From the NCBI RefSeq assembly GCF_040639655.1, contig NZ_JBFAAI010000002.1, forward strand, positions 248,001 to 312,000: a DNA stretch of 64,000 nucleotides, given 5' to 3'. The notes under the pieces were generated by a model. The model worked only from the letters and a program-made list of their open reading frames with translations. It was not told the origin of the DNA and made no database searches. Position 1 is the stretch's first letter; every line of letters begins with the position of its first letter. Positions 1-8,463 of this stretch are shown here, in pieces. Position numbers and translations under genes: made by a program. The DNA comes from Actinoplanes sp040639655. Its GTDB lineage: Bacteria; Actinomycetota; Actinomycetes; Mycobacteriales; Micromonosporaceae.

Positions 1-2
1 CC

Positions 3-635
3 GGCTCGGTGTCTTCGCCGGCCTGGCCGAGGACGAAACTGGCCGATCCGGACGATCCGGGACCGGTGATCCGGCTGATGTCGTCGTGTTTCGCCGCCGG
101 TGCCGGCCGGCTCAACGAGTTCTACGCAGAAGCCCGGCGGAGGGATCCGCACAACTTCGACATGCACGAGCTCGCCGTCATGCTGACGTGCGCGAAGTGG
201 TACGGCTCGCACGAGCGGATGTTCGCGGTCGCGCACTCGGCGGCCGAGGCGGCACCGCCGGGACACAGGACGACCCTGCTGCCGCTGTTCGCGCATTTCG
301 AGTACGCGATGCGCGAGTTCGCGTGGGACGACCGCAGCAAACAGTCGCAGAAGGCGGTCCGCAGGTACTTCCGCAAACCGGAGGTGCAGCAGGACTGTGA
401 CGCCTGGATCGCCAAGTTCCGTTCGGCGCCGCCGTCCTCCGAGCAGCTCACGCAGGTACGGCAGTGGATGGCGGCGTACTACAGCCTGATTCGCCGGCGG
501 AAGGAGGCGAAGGTCGTCTTCGACGAGATCGGCCCGTACGTCAGCCCGGACAACCAGTGGGGATGGTTCTGGGGCGACATGGAGTACGGCTACCTGAAGA
601 GCTGGTGGTGGGCGAACGGGGTGGCCGGCATCTGA
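3..635 (+). CDS. hypothetical helical protein, 5' end cut by window edge
   Basis: The reading frame is open to the left edge, so the true start is probably outside the window; the first internal start is a GTG at position 9 with no visible ribosome binding site. The visible 200-odd residues are rich in Ala, Arg, Trp and Tyr. The stretch around residues 40-80 (DPHNFDMHELAVML, then MFAVAHSAAEAAPPG) looks like paired helices of a tetratricopeptide-type solenoid, which is only a guess at fold. The C-terminus is unusually Trp-rich (WGWFWGD, SWWWANG). I do not recognise a family or function. It converges on the alcohol dehydrogenase gene that ends 5 nt downstream. Confidence 0.6.
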   Translation, partial: GSVSSPAWPRTKLADPDDPGPVIRLMSSCFAAGAGRLNEFYAEARRRDPHNFDMHELAVMLTCAKWYGSHERMFAVAHSAAEAAPPGHRTTLLPLFAHFEYAMREFAWDDRSKQSQKAVRRYFRKPEVQQDCDAWIAKFRSAPPSSEQLTQVRQWMAAYYSLIRRRKEAKVVFDEIGPYVSPDNQWGWFWGDMEYGYLKSWWWANGVAGI

Positions 636-639
636 GGCG

Positions 640-1611
640 TCAGAGGACCACGACGGCGCGGCCGGTGAGCGAGCCGGCCGCGAGTGTCGCGTACGCCTCG
701 CCGATCTCGCCGAAACCGAACTCCTCCACCTGGTTGCGGATCAGTCCGGCCCGGGCCAGCGCGATCACGTCCTGGGCGTCGGCGATCGACGAGCCCTGGA
801 AGGTGAACACCTCGCCGTCGCGGGGCAGCGTGGAGAACCAGGGCCCGCGCAGTTTGCCGCCTGCCGAGCCGATCAGCCCGTAGGCGCCGCCGGTCCGCAC
901 CGCCGCGATCCCGGCCGCGATCGTCGCGTCGGTGCCGACGAAGTCCAGCACGACGTCGGCCCTGATCCCGTCGAGGGATTCCACGGTCGAGTGTGCGCCC
1001 ACGGAACCGGCGTAGGAGCGGCGGGCCGGCAGCGGGTCGACGGCGATGACGCGGGCGGCTGTCAGCACGCGCAGGAACTGAACCGCGAACGCGCCGAGCC
1101 CGCCCGCACCGAGGACCACGGCGGTGCTCCCGGCGGTGATCCGGGGCAGCGCACGCCGTACCGCGTGGTGGGCGGTGGCTCCGGCGTCGGTGAGGGGTCC
1201 GGCGGTACGCGGGTCGAGGTCGCCGAGGGGCAGCAGTGCCCGGCGGTCGGCGACGACGAGGGCGGCCAGGCCGCCGTCGCGGCCGTAGCCGCGTCCAGCC
1301 AGGCCGCGCGGGCAGCCGCTGTCCTGTCCGCGGACGCAGAGCCGGCAGGTCCCGCACGACGCGGGTGACACGAGCGCGACCGGTTCGCCGGTGTCCGCGA
1401 TCCAGCCGGCGGTCTCGTGGCCGAGGGTGAACGGCATCCGCCAGCCCAGGGCCCCGCCCGCCTCGGCCGGGATGTGCCGCATGGTGAGGTCGGACCGGCA
1501 CAGCCCGCATCCGGCCACCTTCACGAGCACCTCACCGGGACCCGGTTCGGGTTCCGGCACCTCGACCGTGCGCGGTGGGGCGCCCCACTCCGTCATCCGA
1601 TACGCCAGCAC
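640..1611 (-). CDS. zinc-dependent alcohol dehydrogenase (MDR family)
   Basis: This 323-residue protein is a medium-chain dehydrogenase that should oxidise an alcohol with NAD(P)+. Catalytic zinc ligands are visible as C38 (GCGLCRSD) and H65-E66 (GHE). The four structural-zinc cysteines are C86, C89, C92 and C100. A Rossmann motif GAGGLGAFA lies near residue 167. Length is slightly short for the family (about 340). The GTG start was chosen because MLAYRMTEWG aligns with the usual N-terminus MRAYRLTEWG. The gene is divergent from the DUF1214-like gene, and a degenerate KstR-type palindrome lies 12 nt upstream of its start, so it may belong to the steroid regulon; its substrate is unknown. Confidence 0.9.
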   Translation of the reverse strand: MLAYRMTEWGAPPRTVEVPEPEPGPGEVLVKVAGCGLCRSDLTMRHIPAEAGGALGWRMPFTLGHETAGWIADTGEPVALVSPASCGTCRLCVRGQDSGCPRGLAGRGYGRDGGLAALVVADRRALLPLGDLDPRTAGPLTDAGATAHHAVRRALPRITAGSTAVVLGAGGLGAFAVQFLRVLTAARVIAVDPLPARRSYAGSVGAHSTVESLDGIRADVVLDFVGTDATIAAGIAAVRTGGAYGLIGSAGGKLRGPWFSTLPRDGEVFTFQGSSIADAQDVIALARAGLIRNQVEEFGFGEIGEAYATLAAGSLTGRAVVVL

Positions 1612-1622
1612 GCCCTCCAGAG

Positions 1623-1636
1623 TGGAACCTGTTATC
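1623..1636. promoter_or_regulatory. degenerate KstR-type operator
   Basis: TGGAACCTGTTATC fits TnnAACnnGTTnnA except for the last base. It lies just upstream of the alcohol dehydrogenase start, while a perfect site 45 nt away serves the divergent gene. The AACCTGTTATCG core is shared with the site at 16011, which supports it as real, but one of the outer bases is lost. Confidence 0.5.
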
Positions 1637-1667
1637 GCGGTCGGTCAATGGGACATTGACCTGAAAC

Positions 1668-1681
1668 TAGAACGAGTTCTA
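1668..1681. promoter_or_regulatory. KstR-type operator upstream of the DUF1214/SDR/sulfotransferase operon
   Basis: TAGAACGAGTTCTA is a perfect TnnAACnnGTTnnA palindrome, the published mycobacterial KstR consensus as I recall it. It ends 10 nt before the GTG start at 1692, so a repressor here would overlap the core promoter. Confidence 0.8.
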
Positions 1682-1691
1682 TCGTCGGAGG

Positions 1692-2822
1692 GTGCTCACC
1701 AGACCGTTCGCGGAAGCTGTCCAGGAAGCCGAGCGGGTCATCACCGGCGCCCCGCACGTCCAGGACGACCAGGATCTCGCCGAGGGTTACGACTACCTGG
1801 CCGGCAGCATCCGCGCGTCGGTACAGATGGCGTGGGCCTACGAGCGGGACTTCCCCTACTTCGTACGCTCCACCGGCCCGTACACCAAGATGGGCCTGGA
1901 CAACCCGGACACCTTGTATTTCCATGCCTGGCTGCGCGACGACGCCGAGTACGTGATCACCGGGCAGCGGGGCACCACCGTGGACCTCAGCTTCCAGATC
2001 CTCGACGGCGACTACTCGCCGATCCAGGTGCCGGGCAGCCTGGCCGCCTTCGACGACCGCCGGATCGACCTCGAGCCCGACGGCTCGTACCGAATGTATC
2101 TCGGGCCGGGCCTGAAGCGCGCCGGGATGCTGGTGGTCCGGGAGGTCTTCAGCGACTGGGCCACCGAACGGCCCGGGGTGCTGCGCATCCAGCGTGCGGA
2201 TCGCATCGGTGCGGCGCCACCCGCCCCCACACTCGATGCGCTGACCAAGCGGTACGGCGTGGCCGGGAAGATCCTGATCAACCGGCTGCGCACGTTCCTC
2301 GCCTTCGCCGAGCGGTTCTACCTCGGCCTGCCGGTCAACACGCTCACCCCGCCGCGGTCCACACCCGGCGGGCTGACCACCCAGTTCTCCTCGGTCGGTC
2401 ACTACGACCTGCACGACGACCAGGCGATGATCGTGACCGTCCCCGCCAGTGACGCGCCGTACCAGGGCATCCAGCTCGGCAGCATGTGGTACGTGTCGCT
2501 CGACTACATCAACCACCAGACGAGCCTCACGCGCGACCAGGCACGGATCGACCCGGACGGCATGATCCGCTACGTGATCAGCGAACGGGACCCGCACGTC
2601 GCGAACTGGCTGGAACGCACCGGGCACCGCCGTGGATACGTGCAGTTGCGCTGGCAGCGGCTGTCCCGTGAGCTGACCGAGGCGGACGGGCCGTCGGTCG
2701 ACATCGTGGCCGTCGACGACGTGCCGAAACTGCTGCCCCACTACACACCGATCGAGCCGGAGCAGTGGCGGGAACGGATCGCCGCACGGCAGGCCGCGGT
2801 CGCGGCCCGGATGCTGGGCTGA
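1692..2822 (+). CDS. DUF1214-like protein, Rv3531c-type steroid regulon member
   Basis: A 376-residue protein of unknown biochemical role. It has the Trp/Tyr-rich beta-sandwich character of the DUF1214 family (repeated short strands, for example YVITGQRG, VDLSFQIL and GSYRMYLGPG). No signal peptide or membrane helix is evident. Its order with the following SDR and sulfotransferase genes copies M. tuberculosis Rv3531c-Rv3530c-Rv3529c, which I recall as KstR-controlled; a perfect KstR-type site directly upstream supports the same control here. The GTG start has GGAGG abutting it with no spacer, so translation may be leaderless from a start near 1690. The SDR gene follows after 4 nt, indicating an operon. 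Role in steroid degradation is inferred only from regulation and synteny. Confidence 0.8.
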   Translation: MLTRPFAEAVQEAERVITGAPHVQDDQDLAEGYDYLAGSIRASVQMAWAYERDFPYFVRSTGPYTKMGLDNPDTLYFHAWLRDDAEYVITGQRGTTVDLSFQILDGDYSPIQVPGSLAAFDDRRIDLEPDGSYRMYLGPGLKRAGMLVVREVFSDWATERPGVLRIQRADRIGAAPPAPTLDALTKRYGVAGKILINRLRTFLAFAERFYLGLPVNTLTPPRSTPGGLTTQFSSVGHYDLHDDQAMIVTVPASDAPYQGIQLGSMWYVSLDYINHQTSLTRDQARIDPDGMIRYVISERDPHVANWLERTGHRRGYVQLRWQRLSRELTEADGPSVDIVAVDDVPKLLPHYTPIEPEQWRERIAARQAAVAARMLG

Positions 2823-2826
2823 GCCG

Positions 2827-3594
2827 ATGCTCCTCGACGGCAGGGTGGTCGTGGTCGCCGGGGTCGGGCCGGGACTCGGCACATCCGTCGCGGTGCGGGC
2901 CGCCGGACAAGGCGCCTCCGTGGTGCTCGTGGCCCGTACCGAATCGGTGGTGAAGGATCTGGCGGCGAGCATCGGCGACCGTGCGCTCGCCGCACCCGCC
3001 GATCTCACCGACGACGTCGCGGTCCGGCGGGTCGTCGATCGGGTGCTCGGCGAGTTCGGGCGCATCGACACGCTGGTGCACAACGCGTTCGCGATGCCGC
3101 CGATGAGCAGCCTCGGCAAGGTCGATCTGGCGGCGGTGGGTGAGTCGTTCGAGGTCAACGTGCTGGCTGCATTGCGCACGATCCGGCACGTGACGCCGGC
3201 CCTGATCGAGTCCCGCGGTTCGATCGTGGTGGTCAACTCGGCGGTGCTGCGGCATTCGCGCCGGCCGTTCGGGCCGTACCGGCTGACCAAGGCCGCCCTG
3301 CTCGCGGCGGCGCAGAACCTGGCCACCGAGCTCGGGCCCCGGGGCGTACGGGTGAACTCGGTGGCACCCGGCTGGATCTGGGCCGACCAGTTGCGCGGCT
3401 GGTTCGAGTTCCAGGCCGCCCAGCGCGGGGTGCCGGCCCGGCAGATCTACGACGAGGTGGCGGCCACGACCGACCTGCGGCGGCTGCCGGAACCCGACGA
3501 GATCGCCGACGCCGTGGTGTTCCTGGCCTCCGATCTGGCACGCGGCATCACCGGTGCGTGCCTCGACGTCAACTGCGGGGAGTTCCACCATTGA
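2827..3594 (+). CDS. short-chain dehydrogenase/reductase, Rv3530c-like
   Basis: A classical 255-residue SDR that should reduce or oxidise a hydroxyl/keto group with NAD(P)(H). The cofactor loop is GVGPGLG (residues 12-18), a variant of TGxxxGxG. The catalytic residues S138, Y151 and K155 are present (YRLTK). It is the middle gene of a tight three-gene operon: 4 nt after the DUF1214-like gene and overlapping the sulfotransferase start. A KstR-type operator upstream of the operon points to a steroid or side-chain hydroxyl group as substrate, but the substrate cannot be read from sequence. Confidence 0.9.
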   Translation: MLLDGRVVVVAGVGPGLGTSVAVRAAGQGASVVLVARTESVVKDLAASIGDRALAAPADLTDDVAVRRVVDRVLGEFGRIDTLVHNAFAMPPMSSLGKVDLAAVGESFEVNVLAALRTIRHVTPALIESRGSIVVVNSAVLRHSRRPFGPYRLTKAALLAAAQNLATELGPRGVRVNSVAPGWIWADQLRGWFEFQAAQRGVPARQIYDEVAATTDLRRLPEPDEIADAVVFLASDLARGITGACLDVNCGEFHH

Positions 3595-4712
3595 CGACGA
3601 CCTCGCGGACCGATGTCGGGAGCTTCGACGACCTGCACGCGTCGGCGACCCGGATGACCGGGCTGGACGATTTCGGGGACGGTGACGACTACGCCGGCGG
3701 GCTTCGGGTGCTGCTCTCGTCGTACGCGCAAGAGGCATGCCTGACCCCCGCCGGCAGCAAGTGGACCCGCGGCCTGTTGCGTGGCGCCCTGGTCTCCCGG
3801 CTTCTCGCCGAGGCCGCATGGCAGCGGTATCCGGAGCATGCCGCCACGCCGCTGGCCCGGCCGGTGTTCGTCACCGGCCTGCCCCGCACCGGGACCACCG
3901 CCCTGCACCGGCTCCTCACCGCCGATCCCGCGCATCAGGGACCGGAGCTATGGCTCACCGAGGTCCCGCAGCCGCGCCCGCCGCGCGCCGAGTGGGAGTC
4001 GCACCCGGTCTACCTGGCCCTGGCGGACGCCTACCGGGGTCTCGGTCTCGACGGCGTGCACCACATGGGGCCGGGCCAGGTCGAGGAATGCTGGCGGCTG
4101 CTGTGCCAGTCGATGACCTCGGTGTCGTTCGAGTGCACCGCTCACATCCCGTCCTACTCGCGCTGGCTGGCCGGGCACGACTGGACCGCCGCCTACCGCC
4201 GGCATCGCCGCAACCTGCAGCTGATCGGGCTCGACGACCCGGACCGGCGGTGGGTGCTGAAGAATCCGAGTCACCTGTTCGCCCTCGACGCCCTGTTCGC
4301 GGTATACCCCGACGCCACCGTGATCCAGACGCACCGCGATCCGCGAACGGTGATCGCCTCGATGTGCAGCCTCAACGAACGCGCCTCGGCCGGCTGGTCC
4401 ACGATCTTCACCGGGCCGGTGCTCGGCGCGGCGCAGCTGTCGCTGTGGTCGCGCGGGCTGCGGCGGTTCCGCGCCGACCGGGCCCGCTACGACCCATCGC
4501 GGTTCATCGACGTACGCCACGAGGACCTGGTGGCCGATCCGTTGCGCACCGTCGAAACGATCTACGAACGCCTGGGGTCCCGGCTGGCCGGTCCGGCCAG
4601 GTCCGCGGTCCTCGAAGCCGTCAAGGTGGGTACGCCCGGAGCCGACCACACCTACGACCCGGCGGCCTACGGGCTCACCCCGGACGTGGTGGACCGGGCC
4701 TTCGGCGTCTGA
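3591..4712 (+). CDS. sulfotransferase family protein, Rv3529c-like
   Basis: A 373-residue P-loop sulfotransferase-like protein. The 5'-phosphosulfate loop is VTGLPRTGTTALH at about residues 94-106; the 3'-phosphate motif HRDPRTVIAS is at 249-258. Such enzymes transfer a sulfuryl group from PAPS to hydroxyls. The start is TTG at 3591, overlapping the upstream SDR stop as ATTGA, with GGGGAG about 10 nt before. It completes the DUF1214-SDR-sulfotransferase trio under the KstR-type site at 1668. Why a steroid-degrading operon would carry a sulfotransferase is unclear: sterol sulfation, or a non-sulfating use of the fold, are both possible. Confidence 0.88.
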   Translation: MTTTSRTDVGSFDDLHASATRMTGLDDFGDGDDYAGGLRVLLSSYAQEACLTPAGSKWTRGLLRGALVSRLLAEAAWQRYPEHAATPLARPVFVTGLPRTGTTALHRLLTADPAHQGPELWLTEVPQPRPPRAEWESHPVYLALADAYRGLGLDGVHHMGPGQVEECWRLLCQSMTSVSFECTAHIPSYSRWLAGHDWTAAYRRHRRNLQLIGLDDPDRRWVLKNPSHLFALDALFAVYPDATVIQTHRDPRTVIASMCSLNERASAGWSTIFTGPVLGAAQLSLWSRGLRRFRADRARYDPSRFIDVRHEDLVADPLRTVETIYERLGSRLAGPARSAVLEAVKVGTPGADHTYDPAAYGLTPDVVDRAFGV

Positions 4713-4740
4713 CGAGCCCGCCGCCCGGCCCGCCGCCCAG

Positions 4741-4803
4741 CCGGGCACAGCCGTCACTCAGTCCGGCACAGCCGTCACTCAGTCCGGCACAGCCGTCACT
4801 CAG
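4741..4803. repeat. three tandem 21-nt repeats between convergent genes
   Basis: Three head-to-tail copies of a 21-nt unit (consensus TCCGGCACAGCCGTCACTCAG) start at 4741, 4762 and 4783; copies two and three are identical. They fill the gap between the sulfotransferase and the convergent hypothetical gene and run to its stop codon region. No palindrome or terminator-like hairpin is evident in the unit. Confidence 0.9.
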
Positions 4804-5600
4804 CCCGGCTCAGTCGCCGCTCGCGCCTCGAAGACGTCCAGAAGGGTGCTGATGCGAATCCGCAGATCGGCGGCCCGCGCCCCGCTGACGGTCACGTCGA
4901 CCGCATCACCGTCGGCCGTCACGTCGACCTCGACCGTCTCGGAGATGCCGGCCAGCGTACAACTCCGCTGGTCCGTCGCCGGCGGCTCGGCACGCAGATA
5001 TCCGGCCAGGATCCGCAGCAGGTCCGGCAGCCCGGCGGCCCGGATCCGGCCATGGATGCGGTCGTCGGCCATGTCGGCGTCGTCGTCGTCCCCATCGTTG
5101 TCCAGGCCGCCGCTCACCGGATGGTGGTCGTCGCTCAGCGCCGTCCGCTGGTGGGCCCAGAGGTCGAGGTGACGGACATAGCTCGCCGGGTCGTAGGCGG
5201 CGGACGGCAGCCGCGTGATCCGTTTGCGGCCCGTCTCGTCGAGCCGGTACGGCACCTCGAAAGCCTCGTGCCACTCCTCGACGGCCGGGGTGAACCGCTC
5301 CGACGCGGCCTCACCCGTGATGTCCAGGTAGTGACCGATCAGCTCCCAGGACGTGCCCCGCTCGCGCTCGTAGACCACCGCGCTGGTCAGGACGGCCGCC
5401 GTGATCGCGGCCAATGATCCGGCCTCACTGGCACGTGCGCCCGGACCGTTGAATCGGTCGTGCCTGGTGGGGACGAGCGCGGCGGCCCGGCCGGACAGTG
5501 CGGCGGCCCGCTGCGAGAGGACGAGCCGGGCCAGCGCGACACGTGAGTAGGCCGCCCGGTCGGCGTCGTACGGAGTCCGATCGATCACACGAACGATCAT
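4800..5600 (-). CDS. hypothetical protein with a helix-turn-helix-like segment
   Basis: I do not recognise a named family. The 266-residue version starts at the ATG at 5600 (MIVRVIDRTPYDADRA), preceded by GGAAG at a workable distance; the frame stays open to 5900 and ATG 5720 is an alternative. The segment TSWELIGHYLDITGEAASERF resembles the 'SWxEIGxxLGVSRQAAxERF' helix-turn-helix common in actinomycete proteins. A strongly acidic patch (DNDGDDDDADMADD) follows, then a C-terminal domain ending in short beta strands with a VEVDVTADGDAVDVTV pattern. Palindromes lie immediately upstream of the 5600 start. A regulatory or stress role is only a guess. Confidence 0.65.
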   Translation of the reverse strand: MIVRVIDRTPYDADRAAYSRVALARLVLSQRAAALSGRAAALVPTRHDRFNGPGARASEAGSLAAITAAVLTSAVVYERERGTSWELIGHYLDITGEAASERFTPAVEEWHEAFEVPYRLDETGRKRITRLPSAAYDPASYVRHLDLWAHQRTALSDDHHPVSGGLDNDGDDDDADMADDRIHGRIRAAGLPDLLRILAGYLRAEPPATDQRSCTLAGISETVEVDVTADGDAVDVTVSGARAADLRIRISTLLDVFEARAATEPG

Positions 5601-5977
5601 CTCACGGCTTCCGAAAGTTTCGGTGACACCGTCTGCAACAGTTTCGGAAGCGCCGTTGACCCCTCCTCCCGCTTGCCGATTGAAACGTTGTTCACCAGCT
5701 ACTTCGTCTTCCACTGCCATCGAATGTAGCGGATTTTGATTCCGATATGTTTCCGGAAGTTGTTGACAGTGTGCCGCGGACCACTTGATACTCGCCGGTG
5801 GGAGGGAATCGCCGTACATCGATTCGCTTCCGTCCCCCACGGCATGGTTCCGACCGCACTCCTGGATTCCCCGCCAGGCGTCACCAGGACGAAACGCCAT
5901 GTCACGCCGTCCCCACCAGCGGCGCGCCGGACACCGTCCAGCGTCCGGCGCGCCGCTAACCCCGAGGAGAACCCGCC
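5601..5977. other. divergent intergenic region with GAAA/TTTC palindromes
   Basis: This 377-nt gap separates the hypothetical gene from the deacetylase gene. It holds CCGAAAGTTTCGG at 5611-5623 and the larger inverted repeat CTTCCGAAA / TTTCGGAAG (about 5608-5616 and 5642-5650). GAAA-N-TTTC palindromes of this kind have been described upstream of Streptomyces xylanase genes, and the right-hand gene is an acetyl-xylan-esterase-like enzyme. A sigma-70-like promoter lies at 5763-5791. Nothing else is evident. Confidence 0.5.
5763..5791 (+). promoter_or_regulatory. predicted promoter of the deacetylase gene
   Basis: TTGACA at 5763-5768 and TGATAC at 5786-5791 are separated by 17 nt, a close match to a housekeeping actinomycete promoter. 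It would give a 5' leader of about 180 nt before the ATG at 5978. Confidence 0.45.
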
Positions 5978-6964
5978 ATGTGGAGACGCCTGATGATCAC
6001 CGGGCTCGCCGCCGTCGCGGCCGCCACCGGCTTCGTGGCCGCCGAGAGCAACCCGGCTCCCTCCGAAGCCGCCGCCTGCAACGGCTACGTCGCCCTCACC
6101 TTCGACGACGGCCCGCGGGCGGGCAACACCCAGAATCTCCTGGCTGCCCTACGCAACAACGGGCTGCGGGCCACCATGTTCAACCAGGGCGAATACGCCG
6201 CTTCCAATCCGGGTCTGGTCCGCGCCCAGGTGGACGCCGGCATGTGGGTGGCCAACCACAGTTACACGCATCCCCACATGACCCAGCTCAGCCAGGCCGC
6301 GATGGAATCGGAGATCTCCCGGACCCAGTCGGCGATCGCCGCGGCCGGCGGCGGCACCCCCAAACTGTTCCGCCCGCCGTACGGCGAAACGAACGCGACA
6401 CTGCGCTCGGTCGAGCAGCGATACGGCCTCACCGAGATCATCTGGGACGTCGACTCGCAGGACTGGAACAACGCCAGCACCGACGCCATCGTCGCGGCCG
6501 CCGCCCGCCTCACCAACGGCCAGGTCATGCTGATGCACGACTGGCCGGCCAACACGGTCGCCGCCATCCCGCGCATTGCACAGGGCCTCGCCGCCCGCAA
6601 CCTGTGCGCCGGCATGATCTCCCCGTCGACCGGCCGGGCCGTCGCACCCGACGGCGGCACCACCCCGACCAGCCCGACCAGCCCGCCCCCCGGCGGCGGC
6701 AGCTGCACCGCGACCCTCTCGGCCGGCCAGAGGTGGGGCGACCGCTACAACCTCAACATCGCGGTCACCGGCTCCAGCAACTGGACCGTCACCCTCAACC
6801 TGCCGTCCCCCGCCAAGGTCATCAACACCTGGAACACGACGGCGACCTGGCCGTCCGCCCAGCAGATGGTGGCCAAGCCCAACGGCAGTGGCAACAATTT
6901 CGGGATCACCGTCCAGCCCAACGGCAACTGGAACTGGCCGAGCGTCTCGTGCGCCGCATCCTGA
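5978..6964 (+). CDS. secreted polysaccharide deacetylase (CE4) with C-terminal CBM2, acetyl-xylan-esterase-like
   Basis: A 328-residue exported enzyme that removes acetyl groups from xylan or chitin outside the cell. An N-terminal signal peptide (residues 1 to about 33, ending SEAAA) leads into a NodB domain (about 35-210). The active site shows TFDDGP with D43/D44, the zinc histidines H94 and H98 (HSYTH), RPPYGE near 131 and MHDW near 187. A Thr/Pro/Gly linker (about 225-243) joins a C-terminal carbohydrate-binding module of CBM2 type bounded by two cysteines, with conserved tryptophans. The layout is that of Streptomyces acetyl xylan esterase AxeA. ATG start with GAGGAG 8 nt upstream. Regulation through the upstream GAAA/TTTC palindromes is plausible. 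Confidence 0.92.
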   Translation: MWRRLMITGLAAVAAATGFVAAESNPAPSEAAACNGYVALTFDDGPRAGNTQNLLAALRNNGLRATMFNQGEYAASNPGLVRAQVDAGMWVANHSYTHPHMTQLSQAAMESEISRTQSAIAAAGGGTPKLFRPPYGETNATLRSVEQRYGLTEIIWDVDSQDWNNASTDAIVAAAARLTNGQVMLMHDWPANTVAAIPRIAQGLAARNLCAGMISPSTGRAVAPDGGTTPTSPTSPPPGGGSCTATLSAGQRWGDRYNLNIAVTGSSNWTVTLNLPSPAKVINTWNTTATWPSAQQMVAKPNGSGNNFGITVQPNGNWNWPSVSCAAS

Positions 6965-7240
6965 CCTGACCGCCCGCACTCCGCGGCGCGGTGGCCCTCC
7001 GGCTGCCGCGCCGCACCTCTGCGCCCCGTCTGTCTTCCCAGCGCGTCTGCCCGCCTGTCACCGCGCCGGGTGTCTGCCGGCTCCGGCCTCGCCGCGGTTG
7101 CCAGCCGACCGCGGAACCGCAACAACCCGCACGGTGTTTGCCCACTCCCGGCCGCGCCGCGGTGGCCCGCTCGGCTGCGGCACCGCAACAAAGCGCACGG
7201 CGGCCTGCACGGACGGCGGCCCGCTCAGACGGCGTCGTGC

Positions 7241-7807
7241 TCAGACGGCGTCGTGCTCGGCGATCCGGACCGGGAACCACGTCACGTCCTCGGGCGTACC
7301 GCCCGGCGTCCCGCGATCACGGTTCGCCGTCTCGGACACCAGCCGCGCTTCGGCCAGCCCGGTCAGCTGCCCGTACCCGCCGAGCCGGATGCCCCGATCG
7401 CGCAACCCGTAGCAGTGCCAGCTGTGGAAACGCCCGGAGTCGAACCCCAGGACCTCGAACCCGATTTCCCTCCCGGCAGGAGGCGCGGACCGCCGTCCGA
7501 GATTTTCGATGATCGGGTACGGGTGATCGCCGAACCACTCCCGCACGGCCTCCTCGACCGTCTCCACGAGATCGGACGGCACGCACATCGACAGTGCGTG
7601 CACACCCACCCGGCCACCGGCAGCGCGGCGAGCATCGTCCACCGCCGCATGCCACGGCGCCGTCAGCGGATCCAGGACCCCGGGTTCGAAGTCGGCGAGG
7701 CAGTCGCTGACGGTCACCACCTCGCTGGGCAGACCGTCCGTCCACTCCTGAGCCGGCGGAACCCACCGGTGTGCCGCCACGAAAGCGGCCACCACGAAAC
7801 TCGGCAT
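7241..7807 (-). CDS. hypothetical protein, 188 aa
   Basis: No family is recognised. The protein begins MPSFVVAAFVAAHRWVPP and has a mixed alpha/beta composition: a conserved-looking centre (DLVETVEEAVREWFGDHPYP) and a C-terminal half with FHSWHCYGLRDRGI and TPEDVTWFPV. It has no signal peptide, repeats or membrane segment that I can see. Codon usage is normal for the window (GC-rich third positions), which supports it being a real gene. It is isolated: about 280 nt separate it from the deacetylase and nearly 1 kb of non-coding DNA lies behind its start. Confidence 0.7.
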   Translation of the reverse strand: MPSFVVAAFVAAHRWVPPAQEWTDGLPSEVVTVSDCLADFEPGVLDPLTAPWHAAVDDARRAAGGRVGVHALSMCVPSDLVETVEEAVREWFGDHPYPIIENLGRRSAPPAGREIGFEVLGFDSGRFHSWHCYGLRDRGIRLGGYGQLTGLAEARLVSETANRDRGTPGGTPEDVTWFPVRIAEHDAV

Positions 7808-8160
7808 CCACCCATCATCGGGCAGCCGCCCACCCGAGCAACTCCGCCTCCGGCAGACACCGGCGTCGTGACGCCGGCAAACGCACCGGCGAGCTGATGG
7901 ACCGTGCAGGACAGCGGGTCGGCCGAGAGGGTGCCGCAGTGCGCTGCGGGATGCGGTGCCGGGCCGGCCGGCTCTCGTGACAGACCACGCCGCAACACCG
8001 CCCCGTGCCTGGTCGCCACCACAACTCCGGCCGTACCACCACCACGCTGCCCTCGGTTACCCGGATTCCCCTCGCCCGGCGACCAGTTCGCCGCAACACC
8101 GTCTTACGCCCACCCGTCTCTGGCGGCGTAGTTCGATGTGCGGCGTGGTCATCGGCGGTG

Positions 8161-8322
8161 TGGTGATCTGCGGCCGACATATGGGCGCAGCTCACCACGC
8201 ACCGCCGGGCGCGTAGGCGGCATGGCCACCTCCGCGCCGCGCTGGACCACACATCACCACACCGCCGGGCGCCTCACGTGCGTGGTGATGTGCGGACGGC
8301 ATATGGGCGCAGCTCACAACGC
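8161..8322. repeat. duplicated 40-nt hairpin element
   Basis: A 40-nt unit at 8161-8200 recurs at 8283-8322 with about five changes; both keep the exact core CATATGGGCGCAGCTCAC. Each copy folds on itself: in copy one GGTGATCTGCG pairs with CGCAGCTCACC (one mismatch) around a 13-nt loop containing CATATG. A CACCGCCGGGCGC stretch near each copy is also repeated. Confidence 0.8.
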
Positions 8323-8463
8323 AGATAAAGCGGGCTAGGCGGGCGCCAAATTCGTTGAGGGCAGCAAAGACGGAGGACGGCTGGCGGCAGGCGGCGGGCA
8401 ACGGCAGGCGGCGGGCAACGGCAGGCGGGGGCAACGGCAGGCGGCGGGCGGCAAACAGGGGAC

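Noticed and set aside
2578..3819. Long minus-strand reading frames opposite the DUF1214, SDR and other genes
   Set aside because: Their translations are Arg/Gly/His/Pro-rich and lack any family motif; they are the usual antisense frames of very GC-rich coding DNA.
5680..5700. AAACGTTGTTCACC as another KstR-type site
   Set aside because: The AAC and GTT halves have the wrong spacing and no steroid gene is nearby.
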